DNA from: Promethearchaeota archaeon
GTDB lineage: Archaea > Asgardarchaeota > Lokiarchaeia > Sigynarchaeales > SOKP01
NCBI GenBank assembly: GCA_016839655.1
Contig: JAEOTW010000089.1
Location: 1 to 19,863 of the forward strand
Length of the DNA: 19,863 nucleotides
Reading direction: 5' to 3'
The notes beneath the pieces are model-generated. The model did not search any database and had not been told where the DNA came from. It saw only the letters and a list, made by a program, of their open reading frames with translations. The position numbers and the translations under genes were made by a program. Shown piece after piece: positions 7,440 through 14,265 of this stretch (the stretch's first letter is position 1; each line of letters begins with the position of its first letter).

Positions 7440-8501
7440 ATGAATTTTGAAGAAATCAAAAGCTTATTGGGACCAAACGCGGAAAACCTATTAAATCACA
7501 TTTGTACAGGGATACCAAAGGAAATGATTCATTCTCCTGGACCAGATTATATAAAACGGGTAGTAGAACATACTGATAGGAATAACTTAGTATTGAATAA
7601 TATGGGACGATTGTTTAATCAAACTGGAAGACTTGCAGGAACAGGATATCTCTCAGTATTACCTGTGGATCAAGGAATTGAACACACTGCTTCGGCTAGC
7701 TTTGCTGTAAATCCAACATATTTTGATCCTGAGAATATAATAAAGTTAGCTATTGATGGAGGGTGTAATGCAGTTGCATCCACTCTCGGAGTTTTAGGTT
7801 CAGTTTCGAGACGATATGCTCGTAAAATTCCGTTTATCGTAAAGATTAACCACAATGAGCTGTTAACAAAACCAAATCCTTCTGACCAAACCCTTTTTGC
7901 AAATGTAGACCAAGCTTGGGATATGGGAGCCGCTGCTATAGGCGCTACAATATATTTTGGTTCACACAATTCACGACGCCAAATTCAAGAAATAAGTGAG
8001 GCATTTAAATATGCGCATGAACTTGGTTTAGTTTGTATTCTCTGGTGTTATTTGAGAAATCCAGATGAGTTTATTAAAAATGGTAAAGATTATCATACTG
8101 CAAATGATTTAGAAAGCCAAGCAAACTATTTAGGTGTTACTATAGAAGCAGATATTATAAAACAAAAACTTTCTACTCTTAGTAGGGGTTTCCTTGATTT
8201 AAATTTTGGTAAAACAGATAAACTTGTTTATGATAAACTAGCTACCGATCATCCAATTGAGTGGAATCGTTATCAAGTTGCAAATTGTTTTATGGGACGA
8301 TCAGGATTAATTAATTCAGGAGGAGAAACAGGTGGAAATGATCTACAAGATGCCGTTACAGCTGCGGTTATTAATAAACGTTCGGGGGGAATGGGTTTAA
8401 TACTTGGGCGTAAAGCATTTAAAAAACCTACTCCGGAAGGAATTAAAATCTTGAATGCGGTGCAAGACGTTTATTTAAGTAAAGATATAACTATTGCCTA
8501 A
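7440..8501 (+). CDS. fbaB: Class I fructose-bisphosphate aldolase, FbaB (DhnA) type
   Basis: The 353-residue product closely follows the E. coli FbaB pattern along its whole length. Landmarks are [17 protein letters not shown] (63-79), [15 protein letters not shown] (113-127), [12 protein letters not shown] (171-182), [14 protein letters not shown] (282-295) and the C-terminal [17 protein letters not shown] (313-329). K241 in ADIIKQK occupies the position of the Schiff-base lysine in DhnA-family aldolases. The enzyme cleaves fructose 1,6-bisphosphate to dihydroxyacetone phosphate and glyceraldehyde 3-phosphate in the cytosol, working in glycolysis or gluconeogenesis. Many archaea instead use a shorter archaeal aldolase or the bifunctional FBP aldolase/phosphatase, so the long bacterial-like form is notable. 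It starts at ATG with no strong Shine-Dalgarno and ends before a T-run terminator. Confidence 0.95.
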   Translation: MNFEEIKSLLGPNAENLLNHICTGIPKEMIHSPGPDYIKRVVEHTDRNNLVLNNMGRLFNQTGRLAGTGYLSVLPVDQGIEHTASASFAVNPTYFDPENIIKLAIDGGCNAVASTLGVLGSVSRRYARKIPFIVKINHNELLTKPNPSDQTLFANVDQAWDMGAAAIGATIYFGSHNSRRQIQEISEAFKYAHELGLVCILWCYLRNPDEFIKNGKDYHTANDLESQANYLGVTIEADIIKQKLSTLSRGFLDLNFGKTDKLVYDKLATDHPIEWNRYQVANCFMGRSGLINSGGETGGNDLQDAVTAAVINKRSGGMGLILGRKAFKKPTPEGIKILNAVQDVYLSKDITIA

Positions 8502-8510
8502 GAAATTTAA

Positions 8511-8526
8511 TTTTTTTCTTTTTTTT
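8511..8526 (+). terminator. T-run terminator after fbaB
   Basis: A 16-base stretch of T interrupted by a single C begins 10 bases after the fbaB stop. This is a typical archaeal U-tract terminator without a stem. Confidence 0.6.
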
Positions 8527-8611
8527 AACAATATTCATTTTGTTGAATTAAAATTAAAAAGAAGAACTACATTATTCATCCTAAAGAAATATTTTTTTAC
8601 TTAAGATTATT

Positions 8612-9154
8612 ATGGGAAGAGATAAAAATTTTAGAGCGGATCCCAGTGTTAATCCTTATAGAGTCAAAACTTCTCCTACTTCTCCGAGAAGAGATTTGAT
8701 AGATTTCAATACACGCAGAATTTGCCCAGCATGTGGACGAGATATCAAGATTTCACACAATTTTTGTAAGTATTGTGGTGTGGATTTAAGTGAGATTGAA
8801 CCAATAGGTAATGATGAGATTTCAAAACAATTAGCAATGACTGCGGTATCTGATCCTGATCCCGAGGTTAGGAAAGAAGCTATTGATACATTAGGGGATT
8901 TTGAAGAAAAAAGCATTTTAGGAGTCCTCACATATGTCTTAATGAATGATCCTGATGAAAATGTAAGAAAAGCAGCAGCAGACGAGTTGGGAGATATTCA
9001 TCATCCATATAGTTTAGATGCGTTAGCAAAGGCGCTTAAAGATGAAAGTGCTATTGTTCGAAAAGAGGCAATTGAAGGATTAAAAAAGATCAAAAAAAAC
9101 ATTAAACCACAAGAAAGTCGGGAAATTGAAGAAGATAGTTATAAACCAGAATAA
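8612..9154 (+). CDS. Zinc-ribbon and HEAT-repeat scaffold protein
   Basis: The product has 180 residues. A basic, Ser/Pro-rich N-terminus (1-35) is followed by a zinc ribbon with C38-x2-C41 and C52-x2-C55. Three short HEAT/PBS-lyase-type repeats come next: DPDPEVRKEAIDTLGD (81-96), DPDENVRKAAADELGD (113-128) and DESAIVRKEAIEGLKKI (144-160). The tail is charged. Such repeats make a helical solenoid for protein-protein contact; three repeats is short and no catalytic residues are seen, so an adaptor role is likely but its partner is unknown. Its stop is only two bases from the stop of the convergent gelsolin-like gene, so the two transcripts must overlap at their 3' ends. Confidence 0.8.
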   Translation: MGRDKNFRADPSVNPYRVKTSPTSPRRDLIDFNTRRICPACGRDIKISHNFCKYCGVDLSEIEPIGNDEISKQLAMTAVSDPDPEVRKEAIDTLGDFEEKSILGVLTYVLMNDPDENVRKAAADELGDIHHPYSLDALAKALKDESAIVRKEAIEGLKKIKKNIKPQESREIEEDSYKPE

Positions 9155-9156
9155 AT

Positions 9157-10239
9157 TCAATCAGATTTTGGAATTTCTGGTAAATTTCTTCTAGGATTTT
9201 TTTCTCTAGATTTTTCCAAAATCGCAATTATTTCTGCCTTTCTTAAGTTAGCTTGCAACTCTATTTTCTTTTCTTCAGCATAGGCTTTAAGGTCTTTTAC
9301 AGTCATTGAATTAAAATCTATAGCTGTTTTAGGAGTGTCTACTTTACTTACAGAACTAGGTGAAGATTTTTTAACTACTATACTTTTACCTGATGATCTT
9401 ATTTTTTCCAGTACTTCTACAGCTTCTACAATTCCTTTTTTCTCATGAAAATGAATTCTAAGTAAATGCTTATCTAATTCTATCATCTCTTTTGGAACTT
9501 TTTTTACTGGTTCCCAATCAGTCTCTTCAACGTCTTTTCCAAAAACATTAGCTATTTTAGAAACCGCGGCATAAAGAGTATGGCCTAAAATAAGGTTCAC
9601 TCTCTTATATTCATCAGAAATTTCTGTTTTCAAAATTTTTTCTTTAATTTGTTGAGATTGTTCCTCTGATAATCCGATTGCTTTACTAACTGCCGATGGT
9701 TTTACCATCGGTGGGGGTGTTCTCGGTGAGGGCATACTTCTAGAATATGATGAAGCAACTACCTTGCTACTAGTATCTTGTAATGCTGGAGAGAAATATT
9801 CTTCTTCTACTTGTGAACCAGCAGTATTTGGAGTGGCATCAGAGATTGTCGCTTGAATTCCCTTTTCTCTTTCAATATTTCTAACATATCGCATGTCTTC
9901 TAGTCTATCAGTAACTTCCATTGATTCTAATCTAAAAGCATTTAAAAATTCTGTCGGTTCATCACCCGCATCTACAGAAACGATCTTACAACGATGGTAT
10001 CTAGCATCTTTCATTAATTCTTCTTGTAGAGCTGAAGCTACTCTTGAACTGATAAATCGTTTTCTAACGGGTGATTTTGGTCCTTTCCAAATAAAAATCC
10101 TTCGTAGATCTTCTCTAATTATAACTAAAACTTGTTCTGGATGTAAGTTTTCTTGAAGATGCTCCTCTTCTATATCTAACTTAATTTTTTCTCCAGAGTC
10201 ATCTAATTCATAAACCATAAAAGTCTCGATTTCAGTCAT
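9157..10239 (-). CDS. Gelsolin-domain protein with C-terminal SAP-like motif
   Basis: This 360-residue protein opens with one gelsolin-like domain (about 33-102). It shows the strand VLVIIREDLRRIFIWKG (37-53), the K-x-P-V-R-K-R-F helix (55-75) and CKIVSVDAGDEPTEFLNAF (84-102), which matches the V-V-D-E-G-x-E-P-x-E-F end of gelsolin repeats. A Ser/Pro-rich linker (135-185) follows, then a helical middle domain (190-290). Last is a SAP/HeH-like helix-extended loop-helix (311-343; MTVKDLKAYAEEKKIEL, then RKAEIIAILEK). Gelsolin domains cap or sever actin filaments, and Asgard gelsolins are known to act on actin; SAP motifs usually bind DNA. The combination is unusual, and the SAP call is weaker than the gelsolin call. 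Start is ATG with a canonical TATA box 50-60 bases upstream. Confidence 0.82.
   Translation of the reverse strand: MTEIETFMVYELDDSGEKIKLDIEEEHLQENLHPEQVLVIIREDLRRIFIWKGPKSPVRKRFISSRVASALQEELMKDARYHRCKIVSVDAGDEPTEFLNAFRLESMEVTDRLEDMRYVRNIEREKGIQATISDATPNTAGSQVEEEYFSPALQDTSSKVVASSYSRSMPSPRTPPPMVKPSAVSKAIGLSEEQSQQIKEKILKTEISDEYKRVNLILGHTLYAAVSKIANVFGKDVEETDWEPVKKVPKEMIELDKHLLRIHFHEKKGIVEAVEVLEKIRSSGKSIVVKKSSPSSVSKVDTPKTAIDFNSMTVKDLKAYAEEKKIELQANLRKAEIIAILEKSREKNPRRNLPEIPKSD
9693..9711. repeat. Perfect 8-bp inverted repeat inside the gelsolin gene
   Basis: CCGATGGT-TTT-ACCATCGG is a GC-rich stem in very AT-rich DNA. It lies in the codons for the disordered Pro/Ser linker (about residues 177-183), where sequence is free to vary. 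It may be an mRNA hairpin or chance. Confidence 0.6.
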
Positions 10240-10283
10240 ATTCGTTCAGTATTGGTATTAGTCAGTGGTATTTCAATCTCAAA

Positions 10284-10302
10284 AAGAATTATATAAATTC
10301 TT
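10284..10302 (-). promoter_or_regulatory. TATA box within a 19-bp dyad, gelsolin-gene promoter
   Basis: On the minus strand ATTTATATAA (10289-10298) is a near-consensus archaeal TATA box about 50 bases upstream of the gelsolin ATG, which predicts a leader of about 25 bases. It sits at the centre of a perfect dyad of AAGAATT and AATTCTT arms around a 5-base centre, so a repressor binding here would block TBP. Confidence 0.5.
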
Positions 10303-10426
10303 GAAAAAAATTTGTAATTTCTTTTCAAACTAACTTATTTTAAAAAAAATATAAATTAAATCATTTTAAATTTTGTTTTTTGAAAAATCATTTTGCAATT
10401 TCTAAAAGGAGAATTTATTAAAATAG

Positions 10427-10435
10427 AAAAAAAAA
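10427..10435 (-). terminator. T-run after the scramblase-like gene
   Basis: On the minus strand nine T residues begin 12 bases past the stop of the scramblase-like gene. This is the likely U-tract terminator before the gelsolin promoter. Confidence 0.4.
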
Positions 10436-10446
10436 TCTAGAATTTA

Positions 10447-11160
10447 TTAGTAATCATGAAGAACATTGTCAATAGAAAGTACAAATCCTACTAAAATTCT
10501 TCGATCAGTTTCATTATCAAGGATTTTCAAAGCATAAGTATCTTTGAAATCTAATAACCCACCAAGAAATAAATCTCTCCATCGATCAGCTTTTTCGATT
10601 TCCGCTACAACTTTTCCAGTTGTTACGTCATACACTTTAAAGCTGAATCCAAAGAAATTACCAATGGCTTCATACCATCGTGTTCCATCCGGGGCTTCTA
10701 AGAAGAATTTGTTCTTAAAAAAAGTAAGAATCTTTTTTTTAATTCTCGCTATTAAATTTCCTCGTGGATCTTTTAAATCTTGAGCTCCACGAGCAGAGAC
10801 AATTTTAGCATGGATTGTAGCGGCAATGGTACCATCAACTTCTTGTAGTTCTACTCTTCGTCGAATACTTAAAATAACTCTTTTCATTCTACCAATTATT
10901 TGGTTATTCTCATCTAATATCTCTCCAGAACCCCAATCCCAATATTTTTCTTTAAGAACATAATAATTCCGATTTATATCAAACAAACCACCTGGTTGAT
11001 ATTCACTCTTTGAACCAGATTTAGTTGGCGCTTGCACTGATGGTGAGGGTGCCCCTTCTTCTGTTTTTAAACTTGAAGGAATTGGAGACCCACACTTTTC
11101 ACAAAAATTTTGAGAAGGATCTGTTATTTCATCTCCACAATCCGAACAGTATTTTGGCAT
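10447..11160 (-). CDS. Zinc-ribbon LURP-one/phospholipid scramblase-like protein
   Basis: The 237-residue product has an N-terminal zinc ribbon (C5-x2-C8, C20-x2-C23), a Ser/Pro linker (25-57) and a beta-rich domain (60-237) of the LURP-one/tubby-like/scramblase type. That domain contains repeated short strands with D-x-x-G turns: YYVLKEKYW (66-74), ILDENNQIIGRMKR (81-94), TIAATIHAK (111-119), DPRGNLIARIKKK (131-143), FFLEAPDGTRWYEA (152-165) and FSFKVYDVTTGKVVAEI (172-188). A hydrophobic C-terminal strand or helix, RILVGFVLSIDNVLHDY, ends it, as in scramblases. Family members sense or move lipids at membranes, but transport activity is unproven for most. It is divergent from the pssA-like gene across 127 bases, which fits a membrane-lipid role. 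Fold call fairly good; activity unknown. Confidence 0.75.
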   Translation of the reverse strand: MPKYCSDCGDEITDPSQNFCEKCGSPIPSSLKTEEGAPSPSVQAPTKSGSKSEYQPGGLFDINRNYYVLKEKYWDWGSGEILDENNQIIGRMKRVILSIRRRVELQEVDGTIAATIHAKIVSARGAQDLKDPRGNLIARIKKKILTFFKNKFFLEAPDGTRWYEAIGNFFGFSFKVYDVTTGKVVAEIEKADRWRDLFLGGLLDFKDTYALKILDNETDRRILVGFVLSIDNVLHDY

Positions 11161-11249
11161 TTTTAATACTTTTTTTATTTGATTTTATGGAATGAATGTT
11201 GATGTGGTTTAATAAAGTTTACTCATGAAAATATTTTAATGGAATAAGG

Positions 11250-11260
11250 TTTATTTAATA
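11250..11260 (+). promoter_or_regulatory. TATA-like box upstream of the pssA-like gene
   Basis: TTTATTTAATA preceded by a purine-rich GGAATAAGG lies 28-38 bases before the ATG. That spacing predicts a very short or absent leader. Confidence 0.4.
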
Positions 11261-11287
11261 TTAACATAAAATATATGGACGAGTAGA

Positions 11288-12064
11288 ATGTCTAAAATTA
11301 CTGAAGCTAAAATACCAAAATTATTGTTATTAAAGGATTATATCACCTTAGTGGGAACTAGTCTTGGAATTGTTGCTTTAATATGTGCTTTTATTGGAGC
11401 TATTGAATTTTTATCATTAGGATTTTTCTTAATATCAATTTCTATAGGAACTGATATGATAGATGGTTATATTGCTCGAAAAACTAAAACTGTAAATGAA
11501 ATGGGCAGAGAGTTAGATTCCTTAAGTGATTCTTTGACATTTGGTATTGTCCCTGCAATTTTAACATATTTAACTTTCAAAACAGAGACTATTTTTGATA
11601 TTTTTATTATAATTGGAGCAATTTGTTTTGCTATTGGGGCTATGCTCAGATTAGCACGTTTTAATATTATAGAGAGTTTAGGATATATAGGATTACCTAC
11701 TCCTGTGAGTGCTTTACTAATGATTACCTATTTCTATTTTAATTATTTCTATTATATGGCAACTGGGAGTTTATTATTAGTATCATCCTTTATAGTACCT
11801 TTCCTAATGGTTTTGATTGGCTGGTTTAATATTACTACTTATCTACATTTTGGAGCAAAAGATAAAGGTACTTATATACTTTTCTTAATAATCGCTCCGC
11901 TTTGTCCTACTTTTGGTATAATTGGTATAAGCTCTCCTAATTTTTTGACTTCAATTATCAGTTCAATTATTTTTTTAGGATTTTTCCTGACGATAATATC
12001 CTTCTCAATAAGGGGCTTCTATTTATATCAAAATGCAAAGAAAAAGACAAATACGAATGATTAA
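11288..12064 (+). CDS. pssA: CDP-alcohol phosphatidyltransferase (PssA/archaetidylserine synthase type)
   Basis: This 258-residue integral membrane enzyme carries the full CDP-alcohol phosphatidyltransferase signature: D59-G60-x2-A63-R64-x8-G73-x3-D77-x3-D81, plus D56 before it. These residues bind the metal ion and the CDP-lipid. Around the motif are about seven or eight hydrophobic segments. Length and the long C-terminal membrane part fit PssA-type serine phosphatidyltransferases, which in archaea make archaetidylserine from CDP-archaeol and serine. The related inositol and glycerol enzymes are usually shorter, so serine is the best guess for the acceptor. The gene is divergent from the scramblase-like gene and convergent with the TrmB-like gene. 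Confidence 0.87.
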   Translation: MSKITEAKIPKLLLLKDYITLVGTSLGIVALICAFIGAIEFLSLGFFLISISIGTDMIDGYIARKTKTVNEMGRELDSLSDSLTFGIVPAILTYLTFKTETIFDIFIIIGAICFAIGAMLRLARFNIIESLGYIGLPTPVSALLMITYFYFNYFYYMATGSLLLVSSFIVPFLMVLIGWFNITTYLHFGAKDKGTYILFLIIAPLCPTFGIIGISSPNFLTSIISSIIFLGFFLTIISFSIRGFYLYQNAKKKTNTND

Positions 12065-12069
12065 ATTAA

Positions 12070-12081
12070 ATTTATTTTTTT
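12070..12081 (+). terminator. T-rich terminator after pssA-like gene
   Basis: A T-rich tract ending in seven consecutive T residues begins 6 bases after the stop, in the 35-base gap before the convergent TrmB-like gene. Confidence 0.4.
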
Positions 12082-12099
12082 ATTAATTGAGAAATTGGA

Positions 12100-14085
12100 T
12101 TAATATAATTTTTTTTTCCAATCTTGGATATTATCCATAATTTCTCTTTTATCATTAGCATCTAATAAGGAAAGCTTCTCTTTGAATTTGTTAATTATAC
12201 TCCTTACTTTATGTAAAGTGACTGAAAATCCCTTTTTCTCTAAAATTAGATCAGCGATGTCCTGTAGTTCTTTACCAAATACATCTCCCTTGAGATTATC
12301 TAATTTTGAAATTAGATTACTAAAGGCATTATTGATCTCTATTGCAGCATCATCATCTGCTTTAGGTTGCGCTTCTGTTACAAATTCTATTTTTTCCTTA
12401 AGTTTTTGTTTTAAATCTGATATTTGGGGTTTAGGGGTAATAGTTTTTGTAGATCCTTCTTGTTTACCTTTAAATCCTCTTTTATCATTTTTCGGAATTT
12501 CTTGTATTTGACTTGGGACACGTGGTTGAGTTTTAATTTCTTGAATTTTTCTTTTATCTGGCTCTTTAGCAATTTTTTTTGATTGAACATCGGTTTTTAT
12601 TATTGGTTTGGCAGTTGTTATTGTTTTAGTTGGAGTTGTTTTACTAAATTCAGACTTTGCTGCCTGAGCACCATGAAAGGTGTCTGAATAAGAATTTTCC
12701 CAAATATCATTAATTAGGGGTTCAACTAGTGCAATCAATGGTTTGAAATTACTTCCAATTCCTATAAAATCATATAATGGATCTTTTGACTCCTGAATTA
12801 TGCCTAAAAAGAGTGTGTTTTGATCTCCCTTTAAAATTACTAAATTTTCATTCTGGTAATTCCGATACAATATATTTTTAATATTCTTGAAACTTTTAAC
12901 AATACTATTTGTGTGTGCTTCTGAAGCAGCTATCTTGATCTTCAAATTCTTAGAAATTGAATCAAATTGTTCAAAAGCTATATGGTTTTCTATGTGAGGT
13001 ATGATTATTGTTATTCCTTCTTTAGAATTAGAGAGGAGATTCTGAATTGCTTCATTAATCCTTATTACACTACTAATAGTCCACACATTAGTAGAAAATT
13101 GTTTTTTTGTAGTTCTTATTTCTTGAAGATAACTTTTCATCACATTTTCAATTGGTTTATTCAATCCAGAGATTTCATTAATAGAATTCTGAAGAATTAT
13201 ATTTAAGTTTTTAGCAATATTATTCTCGACATCATTAATAGCAGCAGAAAGATTATCATTATTTTCTTTAAGTAAATCATGAATTTTATTCATACTGGTT
13301 TCAAAATTTGTTAACATATTTAAAAGTAGCATTTTAAAGTCATTTCTATATTGAAATATCATATCAGTAATATTATCTACTGGTTTTGAGATCTCCTTGA
13401 ATTCTTTTTCAATTAGATCATTTAAATTATTTGTAAAATCTGAAACCATATTATCGAATTTTTCCTTGAATAGCTCTTCGATAAGAGAAATCGTTTCTTT
13501 CTTCTTAATATTTTCAATTAAATTTGTTTTAATTGTGTTTATGGTTTTAATCAAGCCCGCAAAATTCTTTTGGGTAATTGCTTTTACCTCTTGGTGAAGA
13601 TCTGAGATCTTATTCTTGAGCTGTTTTAATTCTTCCATACCTTCAACAATATCTTCAACTTCTTGTTTTTGGATTATAGAATCTTCATCAATGTCTTTTT
13701 TAATATCTTGAAAAGCTTCTAGAATTGTATCTAACTCAATAACTTTATTCTCATGAAAGATCCTTTTTACTGAATTATTCATTAATTCCTGAATTGATTG
13801 TCTAATACTTGGTAAATTAGCATTAATATTTTCATAATAATTTAAAATTGGAAGAAGTGGAGGGAGAACAGAATAATTTGTTAATACCTCTTCTTTTTCT
13901 GAGAATAATTGTACTAGTAAACCAGCATCAATTAACTCACTGAGGGATTTATTAAATTGATCTATGCTTGCTCTAGGCAACATACTATACAACTCATAAT
14001 AAGAGTGTGAAAATTTTCTTAGTGACTTAAGATAAATCTTAATAGCATTCTCAGAAAGCTGAATTTTTCTCAAAAAATCTTCCAT
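12100..14085 (-). CDS. TrmB-like winged-helix protein with long coiled coil
   Basis: The product has 661 residues. The N-terminus (5-60) reads as a TrmB-type winged helix: LSENAIKIYLKSL, then a candidate recognition helix (SIDQFNKSLSELIDAGLL), then a wing. Residues 95-335 are long heptad-like helices with many I/L/N and E/K and few prolines, a probable coiled coil. Residues 340-465 form an alpha/beta domain (ITIIIPHI, LKIKIAASEA, NLVILKGDQNTLFLGIIQE, DFIGIGSNF) resembling the TrmB effector domain. A basic Thr/Lys/Pro-rich linker (470-555) leads to a helical C-terminal domain (556-661). TrmB proteins are about 350 residues or less, so the coiled coil and tail are large additions. A GGTGAGG ribosome site precedes the ATG. 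It is divergent from the VWA pair, so control of that pair or of itself is likely. It could also be structural. Confidence 0.65.
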   Translation of the reverse strand: MEDFLRKIQLSENAIKIYLKSLRKFSHSYYELYSMLPRASIDQFNKSLSELIDAGLLVQLFSEKEEVLTNYSVLPPLLPILNYYENINANLPSIRQSIQELMNNSVKRIFHENKVIELDTILEAFQDIKKDIDEDSIIQKQEVEDIVEGMEELKQLKNKISDLHQEVKAITQKNFAGLIKTINTIKTNLIENIKKKETISLIEELFKEKFDNMVSDFTNNLNDLIEKEFKEISKPVDNITDMIFQYRNDFKMLLLNMLTNFETSMNKIHDLLKENNDNLSAAINDVENNIAKNLNIILQNSINEISGLNKPIENVMKSYLQEIRTTKKQFSTNVWTISSVIRINEAIQNLLSNSKEGITIIIPHIENHIAFEQFDSISKNLKIKIAASEAHTNSIVKSFKNIKNILYRNYQNENLVILKGDQNTLFLGIIQESKDPLYDFIGIGSNFKPLIALVEPLINDIWENSYSDTFHGAQAAKSEFSKTTPTKTITTAKPIIKTDVQSKKIAKEPDKRKIQEIKTQPRVPSQIQEIPKNDKRGFKGKQEGSTKTITPKPQISDLKQKLKEKIEFVTEAQPKADDDAAIEINNAFSNLISKLDNLKGDVFGKELQDIADLILEKKGFSVTLHKVRSIINKFKEKLSLLDANDKREIMDNIQDWKKKLY

Positions 14086-14124
14086 TTATTCCTCACCTTA
14101 ATATTTACATATTTTTAACTAAAT

Positions 14125-14134
14125 GATATAAAGT
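14125..14134 (-). promoter_or_regulatory. TATA-like box for the TrmB-like gene
   Basis: On the minus strand ACTTTATATC lies 40-49 bases upstream of the start codon. It is followed by a short leader holding a GGTGAGG ribosome site (complement at about 14092-14098), which supports the start at 14085. Confidence 0.4.
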
Positions 14135-14135
14135 T

Positions 14136-14153
14136 AAAATTCATATGAATTTT
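14136..14153. promoter_or_regulatory. Perfect 18-bp palindrome, candidate operator
   Basis: AAAATTCATATGAATTTT is identical to its reverse complement. It lies in the 180-bp divergent region, directly upstream of the TATA-like box of the TrmB-like gene and 113 bases before the first VWA gene. TrmB-type regulators bind palindromes of this kind near their own promoters. Actual binding is inference. Confidence 0.45.
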
Positions 14154-14195
14154 TATTTATAATTATTATAACTGTTTCTTTTCTAAAAAATATTT

Positions 14196-14203
14196 AAGGA
14201 GGT
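14196..14203 (+). promoter_or_regulatory. Isolated AAGGAGGT in the leader of the first VWA gene
   Basis: This is a full-strength Shine-Dalgarno-like octamer 62 bases before the ATG of the downstream gene, with no ATG, GTG or TTG at usual spacing. An ATT six bases later would open a 31-codon hydrophobic frame overlapping the VWA gene start in another frame. It may be chance or an unusual leader element. Confidence 0.25.
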
Positions 14204-14265
14204 TTTATCATTAAAATTATTGTTATTATTAAAGATACCTTAATTTTTTTATTGGAGTTACAAAA

